64,000 nt of DNA from Zhengitettix transpicula. Taxonomy: Eukaryota > Arthropoda > Insecta > Orthoptera > Tetrigidae. Location of the stretch: positions 105,299,738 through 105,363,737 of the forward strand of contig CM073593.1 in the NCBI GenBank assembly GCA_037074705.1. The letters run 5' to 3'. Below, one piece after another: positions 34,745 to 47,519 of this stretch (its first letter is position 1; every line of letters begins with the position of its first letter). The notes below the pieces were generated by a model, which was given only the letters and a program-made list of their open reading frames with translations, was not told where the DNA came from and ran no database searches. The translations under genes were made by a program, and so were the position numbers.

Positions 34745-37200
34745 TGTTTATATAATATTTAGAATCACACACACGTGTTATATGGTTGTAATACAAGACC
34801 TTGACAATTATTTGAAGCAGCTTTCAGTAATCAAACCATAGTCAGTTTCATATAATTTTTACAAATTATTTATAGGTAGGTATATACAGTAATTAAATCA
34901 TTGTCTATAATTGTATGAAAATTATGGTATATTAAATTATTTTACGACGAACAGAAACAATTTTGATTCATTTATACACGTCTATCAATTATTAATTTTT
35001 TCCCCCCTTAAGTTACCCGGGACTAATCTGCCATGACATCGTGGTCCTTAAAATATTGGGAATGATCAATACGTGCTAGTCTCAGTTATTTAAGGAACGT
35101 CGTCCAATTTTCATTCTTCTCAGCAGTTGCCGAGTCTCCTGCTAAAATTATTATAACCAGTCACAATTGACTGAAGTTAGATTGATTTATCTTTTTTACC
35201 TGATGTATTGGAACTCCGCGAACGTTTAAACCAGTATCAGAAGTCAATAAAACTGTGGCTGGTGTTCTTGAATATTCTCAACCACAGCACCATAAACATT
35301 TATTTTTTGTGTGTGTCTATGCTGCTTATCTGGTATTCTACGGCGAGGGAATTACAAAGGGGTGTGTAGTAGTGGGTCGCAGGGGGGGTGGGGGGAGGAG
35401 GAGAGGTGAAAAGGCAGACAAGGAAAAGGTCTGGCTAGCTGGTCCCGAGGGAAATCAAACAATGCGAAAATTACCCCATCTCTGGAGTCTGCAAATTGTT
35501 AAACTCCAAGCTTGGTTTTACGAGACTGCAGGTCGCACAAAGCCGGAGTCAAGTCATTACAGTTTTTCAACGAAAGAATTAACTAACAGTTTCAACATTT
35601 ACTTTTCGAGCACTTGAGAGTGAAAATTGAAGCTTTTTATTTTCCGGTGAGGCGGGAAAAAATTGATTTTACTGCTGTTAAGGGTGGTTTCTTTAAAAAA
35701 GACGAAATTGGAGAGTCCCTCCGCTTTTACGTCTGTTGCTCACAGGTTTCTTAAGAATTTCATAACTAACACTATGTTGATGCCACACTGTAATAAACTT
35801 ATGACATTCACAATGGATAAGAATAAGTGGGGGGGGGGGTGTCTTTGATTTTGTTTAGCTGCTATGGTGATGGCGAAGCGTGAGCAATAAATTAATTAAA
35901 CCATACTACTATTTTTTAATATGTAAATTTTTTCATTAATATTTTAAGTTGGTTATTATATTGTCGTACATGGCTGATGGTTGGACTCTAATGAGGTTCG
36001 TTTAATCACCAAATTTTCCGTTGGTGCTTCCTGTGAGGCACGGTAGTCGACCACAGACGACAGGACACGCAGCCCGGAAGGGTTTCTCTGTCCTTTTTCC
36101 CTTTCCGTATCTCAAACCAATAACGTCTTCCAATATCCTCCGTGTAAACCGTGTTTTATACGTAATCCCGCTTCAACTGATCCTCTATTACCGCCGAGGC
36201 TTAATTAACTTCCACCCCTCCCCACGGTAGTGCTGCAAAGTTTTGCACTGTCGACTGACTGTCGTTCGCCATGGCTGTACGTCCCCTGTGACGCGACGGA
36301 ACCGATCGACCGACCGACCGACAATCGATAGTCGCGCTCGCGAGGGGATCGAAGTCGACCGAACGCGTGGCTAAACACACACCAACGCCGCTAAACAAAA
36401 GACCGTCCAGACGTAATCCTGTTAAGAGATGAAAGCCCCTTTCACATCTTCGCCGACTTTTAAGCTATATTCTATTAAGGCTCCCGCGTAAGTACGCGAG
36501 GCAAATTATGTCACTTTGTGGCGCATTAAAACGTGTGACGCGCTTTGCCGAGACGCTATAAAGAGCAGCCCAGAAAGCGGCAGGCGACTTGATAACAATT
36601 TCAAAATAAACCCGCCCCTAAATTAAATTCCAAACAAGTGGTGTCTTGTTAGGTTGGACGTTTTAATTACAGGCTGGGACTAGCTAATTATCCACTTCTA
36701 TGTTCCCACGAACAAGTTTAGCTATTTTATTTTTTGGATCGATTTATAAAGTTACCTCCGAACCTTCTCTTAACGTCCGAAAAATTTCCATGTATACCAC
36801 GCCATTTTAACAGATATAAAGAACGACTTTTTCTTTGTATGTTCAGTTTAAAAATTTTGCCTCCGTAACACGAGAGAAAAATTTCGCACATTACAATTTA
36901 TAACTTTTTACAATGACTAAATGACAATTAATGTGAACGGGAAAATCGTTCAGACTTTCATCTATAAAGCAAACAAAACTCCTGACCAAGGTGTCTTAAA
37001 ACGTACGCAAGATGGCGCATAGCAATTTGGTCTCCCTTATGACTCTTATAACTACTAAATCATTTTTAAAGTAGTGAAGAATATATCCTCTTGGAATATA
37101 GTATCAAAATCACTTCTGAAAGCCTAACGGATTAAAAAAACTATTTTATTTATTTATACGGATTGAAAAGCACGCTAAATGTAAAAGTTTTTATTTCAAA
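34745..37200. other. Mostly unique DNA
   Basis: No recognised gene. 36000-36620 is CpG-rich, with a GACC repeat (36306-36322) and CTATAAAGAG (36556-36565), a possible TATA element. Frames up to 120 codons (35255-35617 plus) show no known domain. A G-run lies at 35828. Confidence 0.35.
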
Positions 37201-37205
37201 ACTTA

Positions 37206-38440
37206 TCAGGGTGGCCGGCGTTGCCCGGGTACTTATTTATATAAACCCAGAAAAAGTATTAAATCCTATTTTAATCTTTGGTCAAGAAGTGATTTAACCT
37301 AAATCTAACTGTTCCTAGTTCCATACATACTTTCCACAACGATAGTGCATTAATTAAACAGCTGAGTTTTTTTTGGGGGGGTAACAGGCTACATGAGGGT
37401 AATCCAAGTTGGGAAACTCCCCTTTAAAAGCATAGAAAGGGATTTGAAAGGGGGGATGCGGAAGGGTAGAGGAAGGTAGTCAAGGGTTAACTAGGGTCCC
37501 CGGGCTATATTTTAAGGATCCTACCCGGAATTCGCCTAAAGAAATGCAGGGAAAACCCTAGAAAAGCCTGCATCGGGTAGGTCTGGCATTGGGTACTTGT
37601 CCCACGCCCTTCCCATAACGGGAGAGGAGTTTGCTGTGGGGACGCAATAAAATACATTGAATTTTATTCCATCAGTCGCAACAAACATACCTGCGAATTT
37701 CTTCTAAAATATACTCCTCGAGTACTGCAGGATATAATTGTCCCTCAGTATTCAGACATTACCAAAGATTTAATTGAGGGAGAAATTCTTAGCTAGATTC
37801 ACAATGTAAACAAATAGTCGCCATATTGGAGTCACTAACATGGCGCGAAAATTAACTTACATTTCCCGAAAGGATCGTAAAGTATTTCGTATTGTTTTTT
37901 ATTATCATTCGATGGAGTTTTGCTTGATAAAATTATAACTTTTATTGAATCAAAATATTTCTGCTTTATTTCTTTACAGAGAAAAGGACCTATTTCCTTT
38001 GTTCGTCGCGTAGTGACGTCTCTCCGTCTCTCGTGACGTCACGCGCAGTTATTTAACACAAAAATTTCACTTTTTTCAATTATAATTCTTTCCACCTTTA
38101 TGCTAGGGGTTTCTCACCGCCTTCCCCCCTCCCCCCGGCCCCACAGTACCGAGTACCGTTCCTCGTGTAAGAATAATGCACTCTTTCCACGCGTTTTAAA
38201 TTTGTATATAGATTGACGTAAATACATAAAAATATACATCCTATTTTTAATTATTATATAGATAGATGGATCCTTAGTATCACAATAGGTTATATTAGTG
38301 CATGAGATTGATTAATCGTGGGGGCAGACTGGGGGGGGGGGGGTCCGTCGACAGGTGCAACAATTCCATGAGGTTTGAAGATCAGCCAAAAGTCTCGAAA
38401 CGCATCGAGCGATGAATATAAACTACCTAACTATAGCTCA
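37206..38440 (+). mobile_element. Family B, full length, split by family A
   Basis: The B head GGCCGGCGTTGCCCGGGTAC (37212) runs to AACAGCTG at 37364. Family A intervenes (37365-37648). B resumes at TAAAATACATTGAATTTTAT (37649) and continues to TATAGATAGATGGATCC (38255-38271) and the extra 3' segment ending AACTACCTAACTATAG. The copy at 21368-22290 gives the empty site. Confidence 0.85.
37365..37648 (-). mobile_element. Family A, 5'-truncated, nested in family B
   Basis: It keeps the tail end (T-run plus GTAACAGGCTACATGAGGG) and stops at GTGGGGACGCA. Because the flanking B is known from other copies, the target can be read as AACAGCTG/TAAAATAC. No clear target duplication of more than 1-2 bases is seen. 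Confidence 0.85.
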
Positions 38441-38799
38441 GATTATATAATAGTTCTTATTCTGAACAGCAAGTAGGTTGACGGAACAGCCATATTTGTC
38501 AATACGAAGGAAAAAAAAATCCTCCGGTTACGCGAGATTGCTAAACTATTTGGCTAGCTGAATTTCTGGGTGATCGAATAATTTTCCGATAGGTAAAACA
38601 TCGTAGGTAATTTTGTATATTTAGTGTGTTTGATTTTTAATCCCTAAAATCGCCGCAAAGAACTTGAAATATATTTAACCTAAATAATGAATCAATTATT
38701 TAATATTTTTAAAGCATTTATAACTTAAACTAGTTGACTATTTGTGAGGAAGTATTTTGTTAATTAGTCGCTTAGTCAACCGTGTCTCCATTTTAACTA

Positions 38800-38834
<35 letters not shown>

Positions 38835-40040
38835 CTTCGACTGTAGCGATGTCTAAAGGTTTCTCTACAGAAGCCCCGCAGAAGAACTTTAACCAGAAGC
38901 ATCGTTTTTGTTAAAAGCCCAGGCTTTATGACGCACGCAACAAACACGCTTTGTTCTAGAACCTGTTCCACAGGTTCCTCCATATTGCACGGGTAATTAA
39001 CAAATACAGAGGGAAGGAAAATCTATTTTCTATCGCCGTTAGAGAGACTTCCAGAGTAAGGCTGTCATTCTGTCAATCATAAATATTAATATAATAATAT
39101 TATGGCGTCCAACGTCACTGTATTGCGTCCGCGTCCTGCTAAATTCCCTCATATCCTTTTTAACAGAATTATATTATATATATAGTCGTCTGACTAATTA
39201 CTGTAAAATAGTTCTTCCTCCTATTTTCTTGACTTCAAAAGCGTCCATGGAGGTTTTAATTTTGAAATTCGGTCAAACTACCCCCGTTTTCCTTCTTTCC
39301 GCACGTAATCCTTTCTTCTGAGCATATTTATAAGGTCTAAGTTATGGGCAATATTGACAGCGGCCAAGAGGTTATAAAAATGTGAGCGGAATTGAACAGG
39401 ACAAAAGGAAAACACACTGTCGCAAGGACACGACCAGTCATGAGATCGTGCTGTTTTTTTTTATCCTTATCGGTAATCGTAGACAACCTGGTTTCAATTC
39501 CTGAACGGATCTGTTAACCGTGTTGTTCACATGCCTCTTCCTTAAGTAATAAGTTCATTTAAGGGGGGGGGGGGGACCAGCAACCATACAGACTCAATCC
39601 TTCCCCACGAATCTTTAGCAGGGTTACGTCTCTCAATGAAGGGACGTTACGAAAGCTCCACGGTGAGACCCTCGGTCCCCCCCCCCCTCGGCAGAGTTAG
39701 TGGTTATTAGGAGACTTCGCAACTTTCCACAAAGAGGAGCTTCAGACTAATCATCGAGAACCAAATGCAAACTTGGTGCCTAGCTCGCTCGGCGGCTTGT
39801 TAATAACTGTCCTTGCAAAGGGGTCCACAAAAGTCATCAGGGTTCCTGGAATAACCAGACTTCTGCTTGACTTTGCATCAACAGAAACAATCAAACTACG
39901 ACAACACACGTTAATAATACAATTATTCCTCCAGAAACCCAGATATGCGTACATATAATATTTTCTACCACCATCCCAAGCAGTAAAATTTATTCTCACA
40001 TCAGAAAATTATTTTTAAACCTTCAAATACCCAATTAGAA
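38441..40040. other. Unassigned spacer
   Basis: (GT)n at 38803-38833; G-run at 39564 and C-run at 39678. Frames of 60-80 codons near 39751-39999 on both strands are unrecognised. Confidence 0.4.
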
Positions 40041-40042
40041 GG

Positions 40043-40161
40043 TTAACCCTTGGCTACCTTCCTCTACCCTTCCACATCCCCCCTTTCACATCCATTCCTA
40101 TGCTATTAAAGGGGAGTTGCCCAAAGTGGATTATCCTCATGTAGCCTGTTGCCCTAAAAAA
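40043..40161 (+). mobile_element. Family A, strongly 5'-truncated
   Basis: Only the last 110 bp remain: GTTAACCCTTGGCTACC through TTAAAGGGGAGTTGCC to CATGTAGCCTGTTGCCCTAAAAAAA. A typical 5'-truncated retroposon. Confidence 0.85.
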
Positions 40162-40339
40162 ATTACAATAGACAAAATGCATGCGTAATATTTTATACGA
40201 CTTTTATAAAAAGTGGTCTTGAGTACGAAACGAACAATTAATTATGCCTCCATATGTATTTCGTATATAATTGTTTCTCCCACTGCTGCCACCACCAAAA
40301 AAAACTGTTAACATTAGCATTGATATTTACCTGACGTCA

Positions 40340-40450
40340 AGTATAAATAAAATAAATAAATCGGCCAATGTTCTACAATTAAATTCAAGTGCAGTAAAAT
40401 GAACAGAACGTTTCGAACCTACTGTGGGACCTCGTCAGGTACGATCCTAC
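40340..40450 (-). ncRNA. Hammerhead-like motif, degenerate
   Basis: The minus strand reads CTGACGA, an imperfect helix II (GTCCCACAGTAGGTTC), GAAAC, then GTTCTG in place of the GTTGTH pattern. Upstream on plus it shares TATAAATAAAATAAATAAAT and GGCCAATGTT with the 17.9 and 28.1 kb loci. Confidence 0.45.
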
Positions 40451-40454
40451 TAGA

Positions 40455-42285
40455 ATATAAGTATTATTCAACACCCAGTCCATGCACTGTTATATTTTTT
40501 AACATATTTTGAACCTGCGGATTTTTTTTAATTTTCAACAACGTCATGAAGAGTTTTTCGACATTCCACAGGTTTATCTTTGGTTTCCTTTCTATTTTTA
40601 TTATTATAATGTTATACCCGATTATGTCCCAATGTTTGATCGAAACGTTGTACCGTTCTTCCGAAAGATGAAATTCATGGATTTGATCGTATTGAGTTCA
40701 AATTCTGTCTGACTTTATTTATTTTATGATAAAATTAAAATTTAAAAAAAAATTAATCTTTTATAAACAGACTTTTTTATTATTGTTATTTAAATCAAGC
40801 AAATATAAAGGTATAGTTGTAACTCATTTTAAAAAATGTAAAATTGTCCAAATAAAAATTATATAAATAAATAAGATTTATAATATATAGGTAATAATTG
40901 TTATGGACATAAAATTAAATTTGGTATAATAATTGACGGAATTTTTAAAACACATGAATATAACACGTCGAATTTTCTCTTTTCCCCCCTCCCCCCCCCT
41001 CTGCATAATATTTTTAATTTAAACGAATTGGGTAACAATGTAATTCTGAATGACAAACACAATACAATTAAAAGATTTAATTTAATATATTTCCCATTAA
41101 TTAATATTTCGTATAATATATTAAATAGATATTTTGAACGAATTAACGGTCAATACGAACTATGCTTAAACAATTTTTGTTGTGGATGAAAAATATCGGT
41201 CTTCTATTAAATGTTAATATATATATATATTATCATCCAAATGTAAGTAGGTTACAGGCAAGAAAATGATTGTTGTAGGTGATTAATCGTTGGAAATGAT
41301 CGTATTTTTTATATCAGTTAATTAAAGTAAGTCACGAAAGTGGTATCCATGTTCGGGTATTGATAATTCTCTGTAACTTTCTAATTTGAGATAAATTGTT
41401 TTTTTTTCTTATACTGAGGTACATGGTTTTAAGGATTTTCGCCCAGAGTGTTTCCAGTTGAACGCAAAATTAATTAAGATATTTCACGTGAGGTTCGATA
41501 TTGAGTTTTGTGCCGACGTCAGGGTCGGTGTCGAGGTTCTTGTGAAGCCGACAAAGGTGAGCTGGGGCATTCCACCCCTCTCACCAACCCAACCCACACC
41601 CCGCCCGCAGTTCTTTTTTGGCCGGAGGCCATGAGGCGCTTCGTCCGCGGACCGGAAATAATGCCGCCACCAGAAAAATCTGTTTAGCCGCAAATAGATC
41701 TCGTCGAGAAGCAGAAGAGTCTGCGGTAGGGGGGGTGGAGGAGGAAAGTAGGTGTTGAGTGGGGACAAAAACCAGGAGAAAATAGAATTCTGCGAGAGGA
41801 GCACCCAGAGCCACGTCGGCGTCCTCAGGAAATGAAGGAAGTTGAATATTTGATGCCTCTGAGTTCCGGCGCTGACAGAAGAATGAAAATCGACAAAATG
41901 CGAGAAATCCGCCAACATTTGTTCATGTGAAAAAGGTGAAAATTTTTCGTTATGAATATTGCTTGAAATTTTTTTTGAAAAAATATTTGAAACTGTTCCA
42001 CGTTGTTATTGCGCCGTAAAATATATGAGACACCCTTCCAACAACCTGGAACCAATCCTTGCATCAGGGATAGTATCGCCTGCAAATTTGCTACATTACG
42101 CCGGCAGGATAGGCAAACCTTTGTGTGCGAAACGATGGCGGGTGTAGCGGAAAAGAAAACAAGGGGCTCTTACGTCACAGGCCGACCCTGACAAGTTGCT
42201 GACCGCCACGACGACAACGTTGGTGACGCTGTAAACGTGTAGCCTTTTCAAAATATATACATTACTTATTAATTTATTTCGCAAC
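40455..42285. other. Unassigned; GC patch 41500-41930
   Basis: The 144-codon minus frame at 41484-41918 and its overlapping neighbours contain proline runs and no recognised domain. The rest is AT-rich. Confidence 0.35.
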
Positions 42286-42289
42286 CGAG

Positions 42290-42475
42290 GTGCCTTTAGA
42301 CCTGACCCATTTGCAGTACCACAGAGTTATCTAGGGGTTTTCCCTATGGATGTATCCTTAAACTGGAATCAGCAACACCTTGGCAACTCTGCTCTTCCCC
42401 CTGCACCCCTTCCTATGTTATTAAAGGGGAGAAACAACAATTAGGACAACAATACAGAAGCCTGTCTCTTAAAAA
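42290..42475 (+). mobile_element. Old, diverged family A copy
   Basis: Blocks CCGAGGTGCC, TCTAGGGGTTTTCCCT, CTTCCTATGTTATTAAAGGGG and a final CCTGTCTCTTAAAAAAAT appear in the family A order. They carry many changes and a large internal deletion (the middle third). This is probably the oldest copy in the window. Confidence 0.65.
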
Positions 42476-42959
42476 AATAATTGTATAACGAGAACAAACC
42501 CAATTTCAATTATTTCACTACTCCTATGGCCTAAAAGGAAGTGTAATAATTATATTCCATGAACCATTACATAAGTTTAATAAGACATGATCATCAATAC
42601 CCCAAAATTTAATATCATAACGGTAATTTATTTTTAAAAAAATAAAATAAATTTAACTTTTACTCAGAAGTATTTTTATACGAATACAATAGTTTTTAAT
42701 TATTATCCACCCAACCCTCATTCCAGACAAAATCCAACCCAGTTGGTAACATACAATTTTATTTACTAAGTTTTAATTAATATATTTTTATGTGTTTCAT
42801 TTCACAATAATATTTAAATCTACTGATTTGTGTAGGATAAAGACTAAGTAATTTAATTTCACTGTAACCGAAATTTTATCCCAACTGTAAATCAAATTTA
42901 AAACAAACAAGTTATCCAGTACAGTCAGAAAAATTGATGTCAATGAAATTTACGAATAC

Positions 42960-43015
42960 AAAAAATAATTACAACGTTTCGTCGCCACTTCCGGACCACA
43001 TCAGACTAATTACAT
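42960..43015 (-). ncRNA. Hammerhead-like motif, one core change
   Basis: The minus strand reads CTGATGT (last core A to T), helix II GGTC/GAC-type, GAAAC, loop GTT, triplet GTA. Helix I TAGT/ATTA can form in part. Confidence 0.45.
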
Positions 43016-43019
43016 TAAT

Positions 43020-46000
43020 GAGAAAAGAGACCCCTAAATTAATATAATTCTATCGAACACAAAATATGTATATTCATGAATTTGGATGCGAAAAGGTTTG
43101 AAATAAAAATTCACAGGTTAGCCAAAACAAACATATTTAACACACAAATAAAGAAGAAATTTTAAAATGCGTGGACCGACCGTAGTCTTGGAAAAAATCC
43201 GAAAACATCCTGATTCCATAGATTTTTCGTGGACGTTTTAATATCAGATGAAGTGCTTCTAAGATGAAGAATTTTCTTTGTTTTCTGATCACACGTACAG
43301 AACACGACCAAGTCAGAGATACTACTACTACTGTATCTCTTTGCGTTGCCGTAGCAACGGAACTTTTATCAGAGAAGTTTGTCTGTGTTCTCTATGCTTC
43401 TACAGATTTATATCGATTTTGGTAATAATACACTGTATTAGTGTACTTAAATTTCATTGGGGATGTATTTCTCGAATTCTCCTGAATTTATTGTCCAGTT
43501 TATTTACTTATTTTTTATTATACTTAATCGAGAACTGAAATTATAATTACTAGTCTTAAGAATAAGTGATTGATCTCTAACTATTATTATATATTTTATT
43601 TCTCTGTTCCTTGTTTTTTCTACGAAGTACCTGTATACAGAATTGTCTTCCAAACATTATGGACAATCTTCGAGTTTGTAACGTTAATATTTCTGTGAGG
43701 TTTTATTTTTTCAACCCCCAACTTCTGACTTTATTACGCTGTAATCTGTTTCTGGGAAGTGACTGTTGCAAGTTTAACGAGTGAGATTACAGGACGTCAA
43801 CGAGGCGTTACGTGTCTAGTCTCAGCCCCCCCCCCACCCACCCCCCCCACCCCTCTCTCAGTAAGTTTCGAGGTCGAAGTGTCACGAAACATTTAACAGC
43901 AATTAGGCGTGAAATTCAGGACTTGCATAAGGGTGGCTGGCCGGCTACTAACACCGACACTAAAACTGGAATTGTCTTTATCTTTCCCGCTGACGTCCTT
44001 TAAGTGGATACTTTATCTAAAGTACGTTTTGCTGAAACAAATAAGAGTAGTTTTTGGAAAGGATGTGCTTGTTAACAGCATGGAGTGAATCCCCCATTTC
44101 TTCTCGTAGGGATCAACCATATGTTTGGGATAATAATTAATACTAATAAAATAATATTTGCGAAGTGCCGTGAAGCAGCACCCTGTAGTTGGCTTTAGCT
44201 CCGTGTGCTGCAGCACATAAATTAATTTATGAAGAAAATTTTTCTTCTTCATTTTAAGAACCTACATAATAATCTATACTTCGATATCGAAGACTTTAAA
44301 CGCCTCCTGAAGCAGCCAGCTGGACAACCAAGTGCTATTCCAGCTACACCACCGGATTCGGCCATTTAGTCACAACTGCGCATGCGCACTTTAGCTTTTT
44401 CACCCCGCTGCGTGAAGCTCAACAAACATGTTAGCCTTGTGTGCTACGATGCCGAGAGCACAGGGAAACGGGCGACAGGTGACATAACCAACGAAATAGA
44501 AATAAATTCGAACTATTCACTATTTATATATCTTATTTGATAATAGTTTATATTGATAATCGTTTATTACGGATAAAATTAAAAAAATCACAACCTAAGG
44601 TTGTTTTAATGAAAAAAAATACCGCACGACCCTGAATACAAAACTTCTCAGTGGCTTATTCCGAAAATTATATGTATTTAAAATATTTACTGAGAAAAAT
44701 ACTTTCGGGTTAGAAACGGTAAATTATTCCGCGTTTAAAAATTAGACACTGCATAGTTATCAACGTATAAATGGTTGCTTGGAGGGGGGGGGGGGTTGAT
44801 GTAGCACATAAGTTCAAAAACTCACGAGCTGCTACTGTTAGTATCCCTTCAGAAGGGTTGGTGGTGCATATCGGAAGAATAAATATGGGTTGATTAGTAA
44901 ATTTATTTTTGTAACGGTACAGGTCACACAAGAAGCAAATCAATAAAAATTGGGGGGGGGGGGGCGAGGAGAACTGAATGACTAAATAATGATCGATAAG
45001 ATAATTGATGCAAGTATAGGTTAAGTTGGAGCATATCATTAGCGGAATTTGCAAAGTGGAGCGTCGCTGAGAGGAAGGCTCTTGGAAAAGCCGCGAAATT
45101 ATCAGCAACCCTCGAGAATATCGTTAGTAGTTTGAGGCTGTTAGCGTGGCGACACTGGGCGTGTAATGGCAGCCGTTCCCTTCCCTCGGCTCGGGAGAGC
45201 CAAAAGCGTCGGAGGTCTAATGACTAATTTGTAAGACGCAGGCCAAAGAGAAGGACCCTCAGCGGAACGCCGCCTAACGGACTGTGGCCCGCGGCATCGC
45301 CATCTTCTCTAAGAAAAAAAAAGAAAAGATGTTAAAACCAAGGAGGGGGTGGTGGGGGGGAAATTAGATGTTAACCCAGATCCCGCGACCTCGTTTCCTT
45401 AATAACTAGCAGTTTGCCCTTTTCCTTCGTCGTGAACCGCGGTTTATGTTTTCACACACACACACACACACACACACGCTCACGCTGGTATGAAGTTCCA
45501 AGTCGGAACGAAACAAGCTGTTAAATTTCATAAATGGTTTCATTTTATTTTTGTTAATTTGGTCAAAAAGGTATCGAAACGTCGTCATAATATAAAAAAG
45601 TAATATAAAAAGTGTCTGTATAAGGTCATAAATTGTTTTTAATAATATTTTAAATGATTAAACCCCTATTTTTAATAGTCACATTTAATTTTTTTTTATT
45701 TCGATGTAAATTACATTCACCTGTGGTAGATACAACACGACCAGCCATTAAAACACTAAACACATGCAGCGCTGACGTCATATAAAACCATGTCAGAAAA
45801 CGTTGGCCTGAGAGAATATTTTAATTAAATATCTGTGACGTAATAAAGTAATATATGGTATAGGTCCTGAAGGACTATTTTAAAAACCTGCATTTTAATA
45901 TAATTTACATTGAAATAAAAATTTAAGGTGACTATTTAAAAAGGTTTTAATCATTTACAATAATAACTGAAATTTATTTCATTTTAATTCATTAATTGAA

Positions 46001-46785
46001 TAATTTTTTTCTTCGCCATATTTCATTTACTGTTATTATTATTATTATTATACGTGTGTGTGTGTGTGTGTGTGCAGTTATTCTCAGTCGTTGGCCTCTT
46101 GGTTTTTTGCTGTCGACTTTACTACAAGGAATATTTTTCTCCCCCTCCCTTCTCTTTCTCTGCAACTCAACAACTATTGATCCTGTTAATTACGAAGCTC
46201 TGCCGTCGGCGTTAATGGAATAATATATGGCGTCAGAACCCGCTGCAGTCCAAGAAAACATCTGCAGTGGTGGTGGTTGTGGTCCTTCTCCCTACAGGCT
46301 ACCATCATGTATATAATTCCAGAGATTCACACACACACACACACACAAAGAGCATACTGTTCCACAGATAACAAAGTTTCGACTTAATTGCAGGTAATTC
46401 ACGGGTAATACTTTAAAAAAAAATTTATTATTAACCAAAAAAGAAATTTAAGTCACCGCCTTCCATGCACGCAAGATTTTCCCATGTTTGTTTTAATTAA
46501 TGATTATCATTTCACTGTACTCTTCAGTGTCAACACATACCAAAGTGGTACGACAGATAATTTTGATTTACTTTTTTACCGAGAAATATCGAAAGAAGAA
46601 GTATCGAAAAAACTCAACACCAACATTTCAAAATCGAATCCACGAATGTAGTAAGTTGAAAAAAAACTCAAAGGCCTTTTTTTTGTAAGAGAAAATGAAA
46701 GGAATTAATTGGGTATTTAAGGTATTCTTGCAATTGTTATTAATATCACATTATTATGTGTAGCATATAGACTTTTAGATAAAAA
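43020..46785. other. Mostly unique DNA
   Basis: No gene is recognised. (CA)n at 45452-45477, (GT)n at 46053-46074, (CA)n at 46329-46347, and G-runs at 44783 and 44951. A CpG-rich patch at 45120-45310 and a 132-codon minus frame at 44710-45108 have no recognisable domain. Confidence 0.4.
44377..44388. promoter_or_regulatory. NRF1-type palindrome TGCGCATGCGCA
   Basis: This is a perfect 12-base match to the palindromic NRF1 consensus, common in promoters of broadly expressed animal genes. It is preceded by GCCATTTAGTCAC (44361). No coding exon is recognised nearby. Confidence 0.35.
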
Positions 46786-46789
46786 TACT

Positions 46790-47311
46790 CGGGAAGGAAG
46801 CTTGCGAGAGGCTTCTCTCGCAGGTGAACGTTCCCAGAGAGGTCTGGAGGGGGCTACCTTTGGGGATGCCCTCACATCTCTCTGGGGTTTTTTGAACTAA
46901 GGAACCGAGGAGCATCGGCCTGTTTTGAGAGGTGTATGTTCCGGGGTCACAGACCTTGGGCATACGGTAAGAGTTGTCCGCTATTCCTATTGGAAAAGTC
47001 GGCCAGCTGCCTCCTAAACCGGTCAAGACACGGTGAGGGGAAAGCTGCGTCCCCACAGCAAACTCCTCTCCCGCTATCGGAAGGGCGTGGGACAAGTACC
47101 CAATGCCCGACTTACCTGATGCAGGTTTTTCTAGGGTTTGTCCTGCATTATTTTTAGGAGAACGCCGGGGGCCCTAGTTAACCCTTGGCTGCCTTCCTCT
47201 ACCGTTCCACATCCCCCCTTTCAAATCACTGCCTATGATATTAAAGGGGAGTTGCCACCATGTGGATTACCCTCATGGAGCCTGTTACCCTCCCCCCACC
47301 CCAAAAAAAGG
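46790..47311 (+). mobile_element. Family A, full length, subfamily 2
   Basis: The 5' hairpin is CTTGCGAGAG / CTCTCGCAGG with a 4-base loop (46799-46822): the stem is kept although loop and length differ from other copies. It has the GTGAACGTTCCCAGA variant also seen at 16500. The GGGTAGGATCCTTAAACC segment is deleted (around 47163-47166). The tail is CCTGTTACCC, then C-rich, then AAAAAAA. Confidence 0.85.
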
Positions 47312-47434
47312 GAAAATTGCAAACTTATTTTAATTATTGAAGACCAGATAACAGAATTACTTTTATATTCGAATTGAATCATGATTTAAAATTACATGGC
47401 ATATATCGTTTATTAATATATTTTTACTTTAAGA

Positions 47435-47515
47435 AACGTTGTGTTGTATTTTTATTATCACTTATTTTTGTCTGTATTTGGCTATATTTCTTATTCTTAA
47501 TTTTCAATACAACGT
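47435..47515 (+). repeat. Family C right end only
   Basis: AAGAAACGTTGTGTTGTATT and TTTTGTCTGTATTTGGCTAT match the C terminus. Nothing of the interior is present. Confidence 0.6.
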
Positions 47516-47519
47516 AATT

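Noticed and set aside
36554..36600. TATAAAGAG as a real promoter
   Set aside because: A single TATA-like word without initiator, exon or other support is expected by chance in AT-rich DNA; kept only as a remark in the spacer entry.
41484..41918. 144-codon minus-strand frame as an exon
   Set aside because: It is rich in proline and tryptophan from C/G-rich DNA, with no recognised motif and overlapping frames of similar length. An exon cannot be excluded but is not supported.
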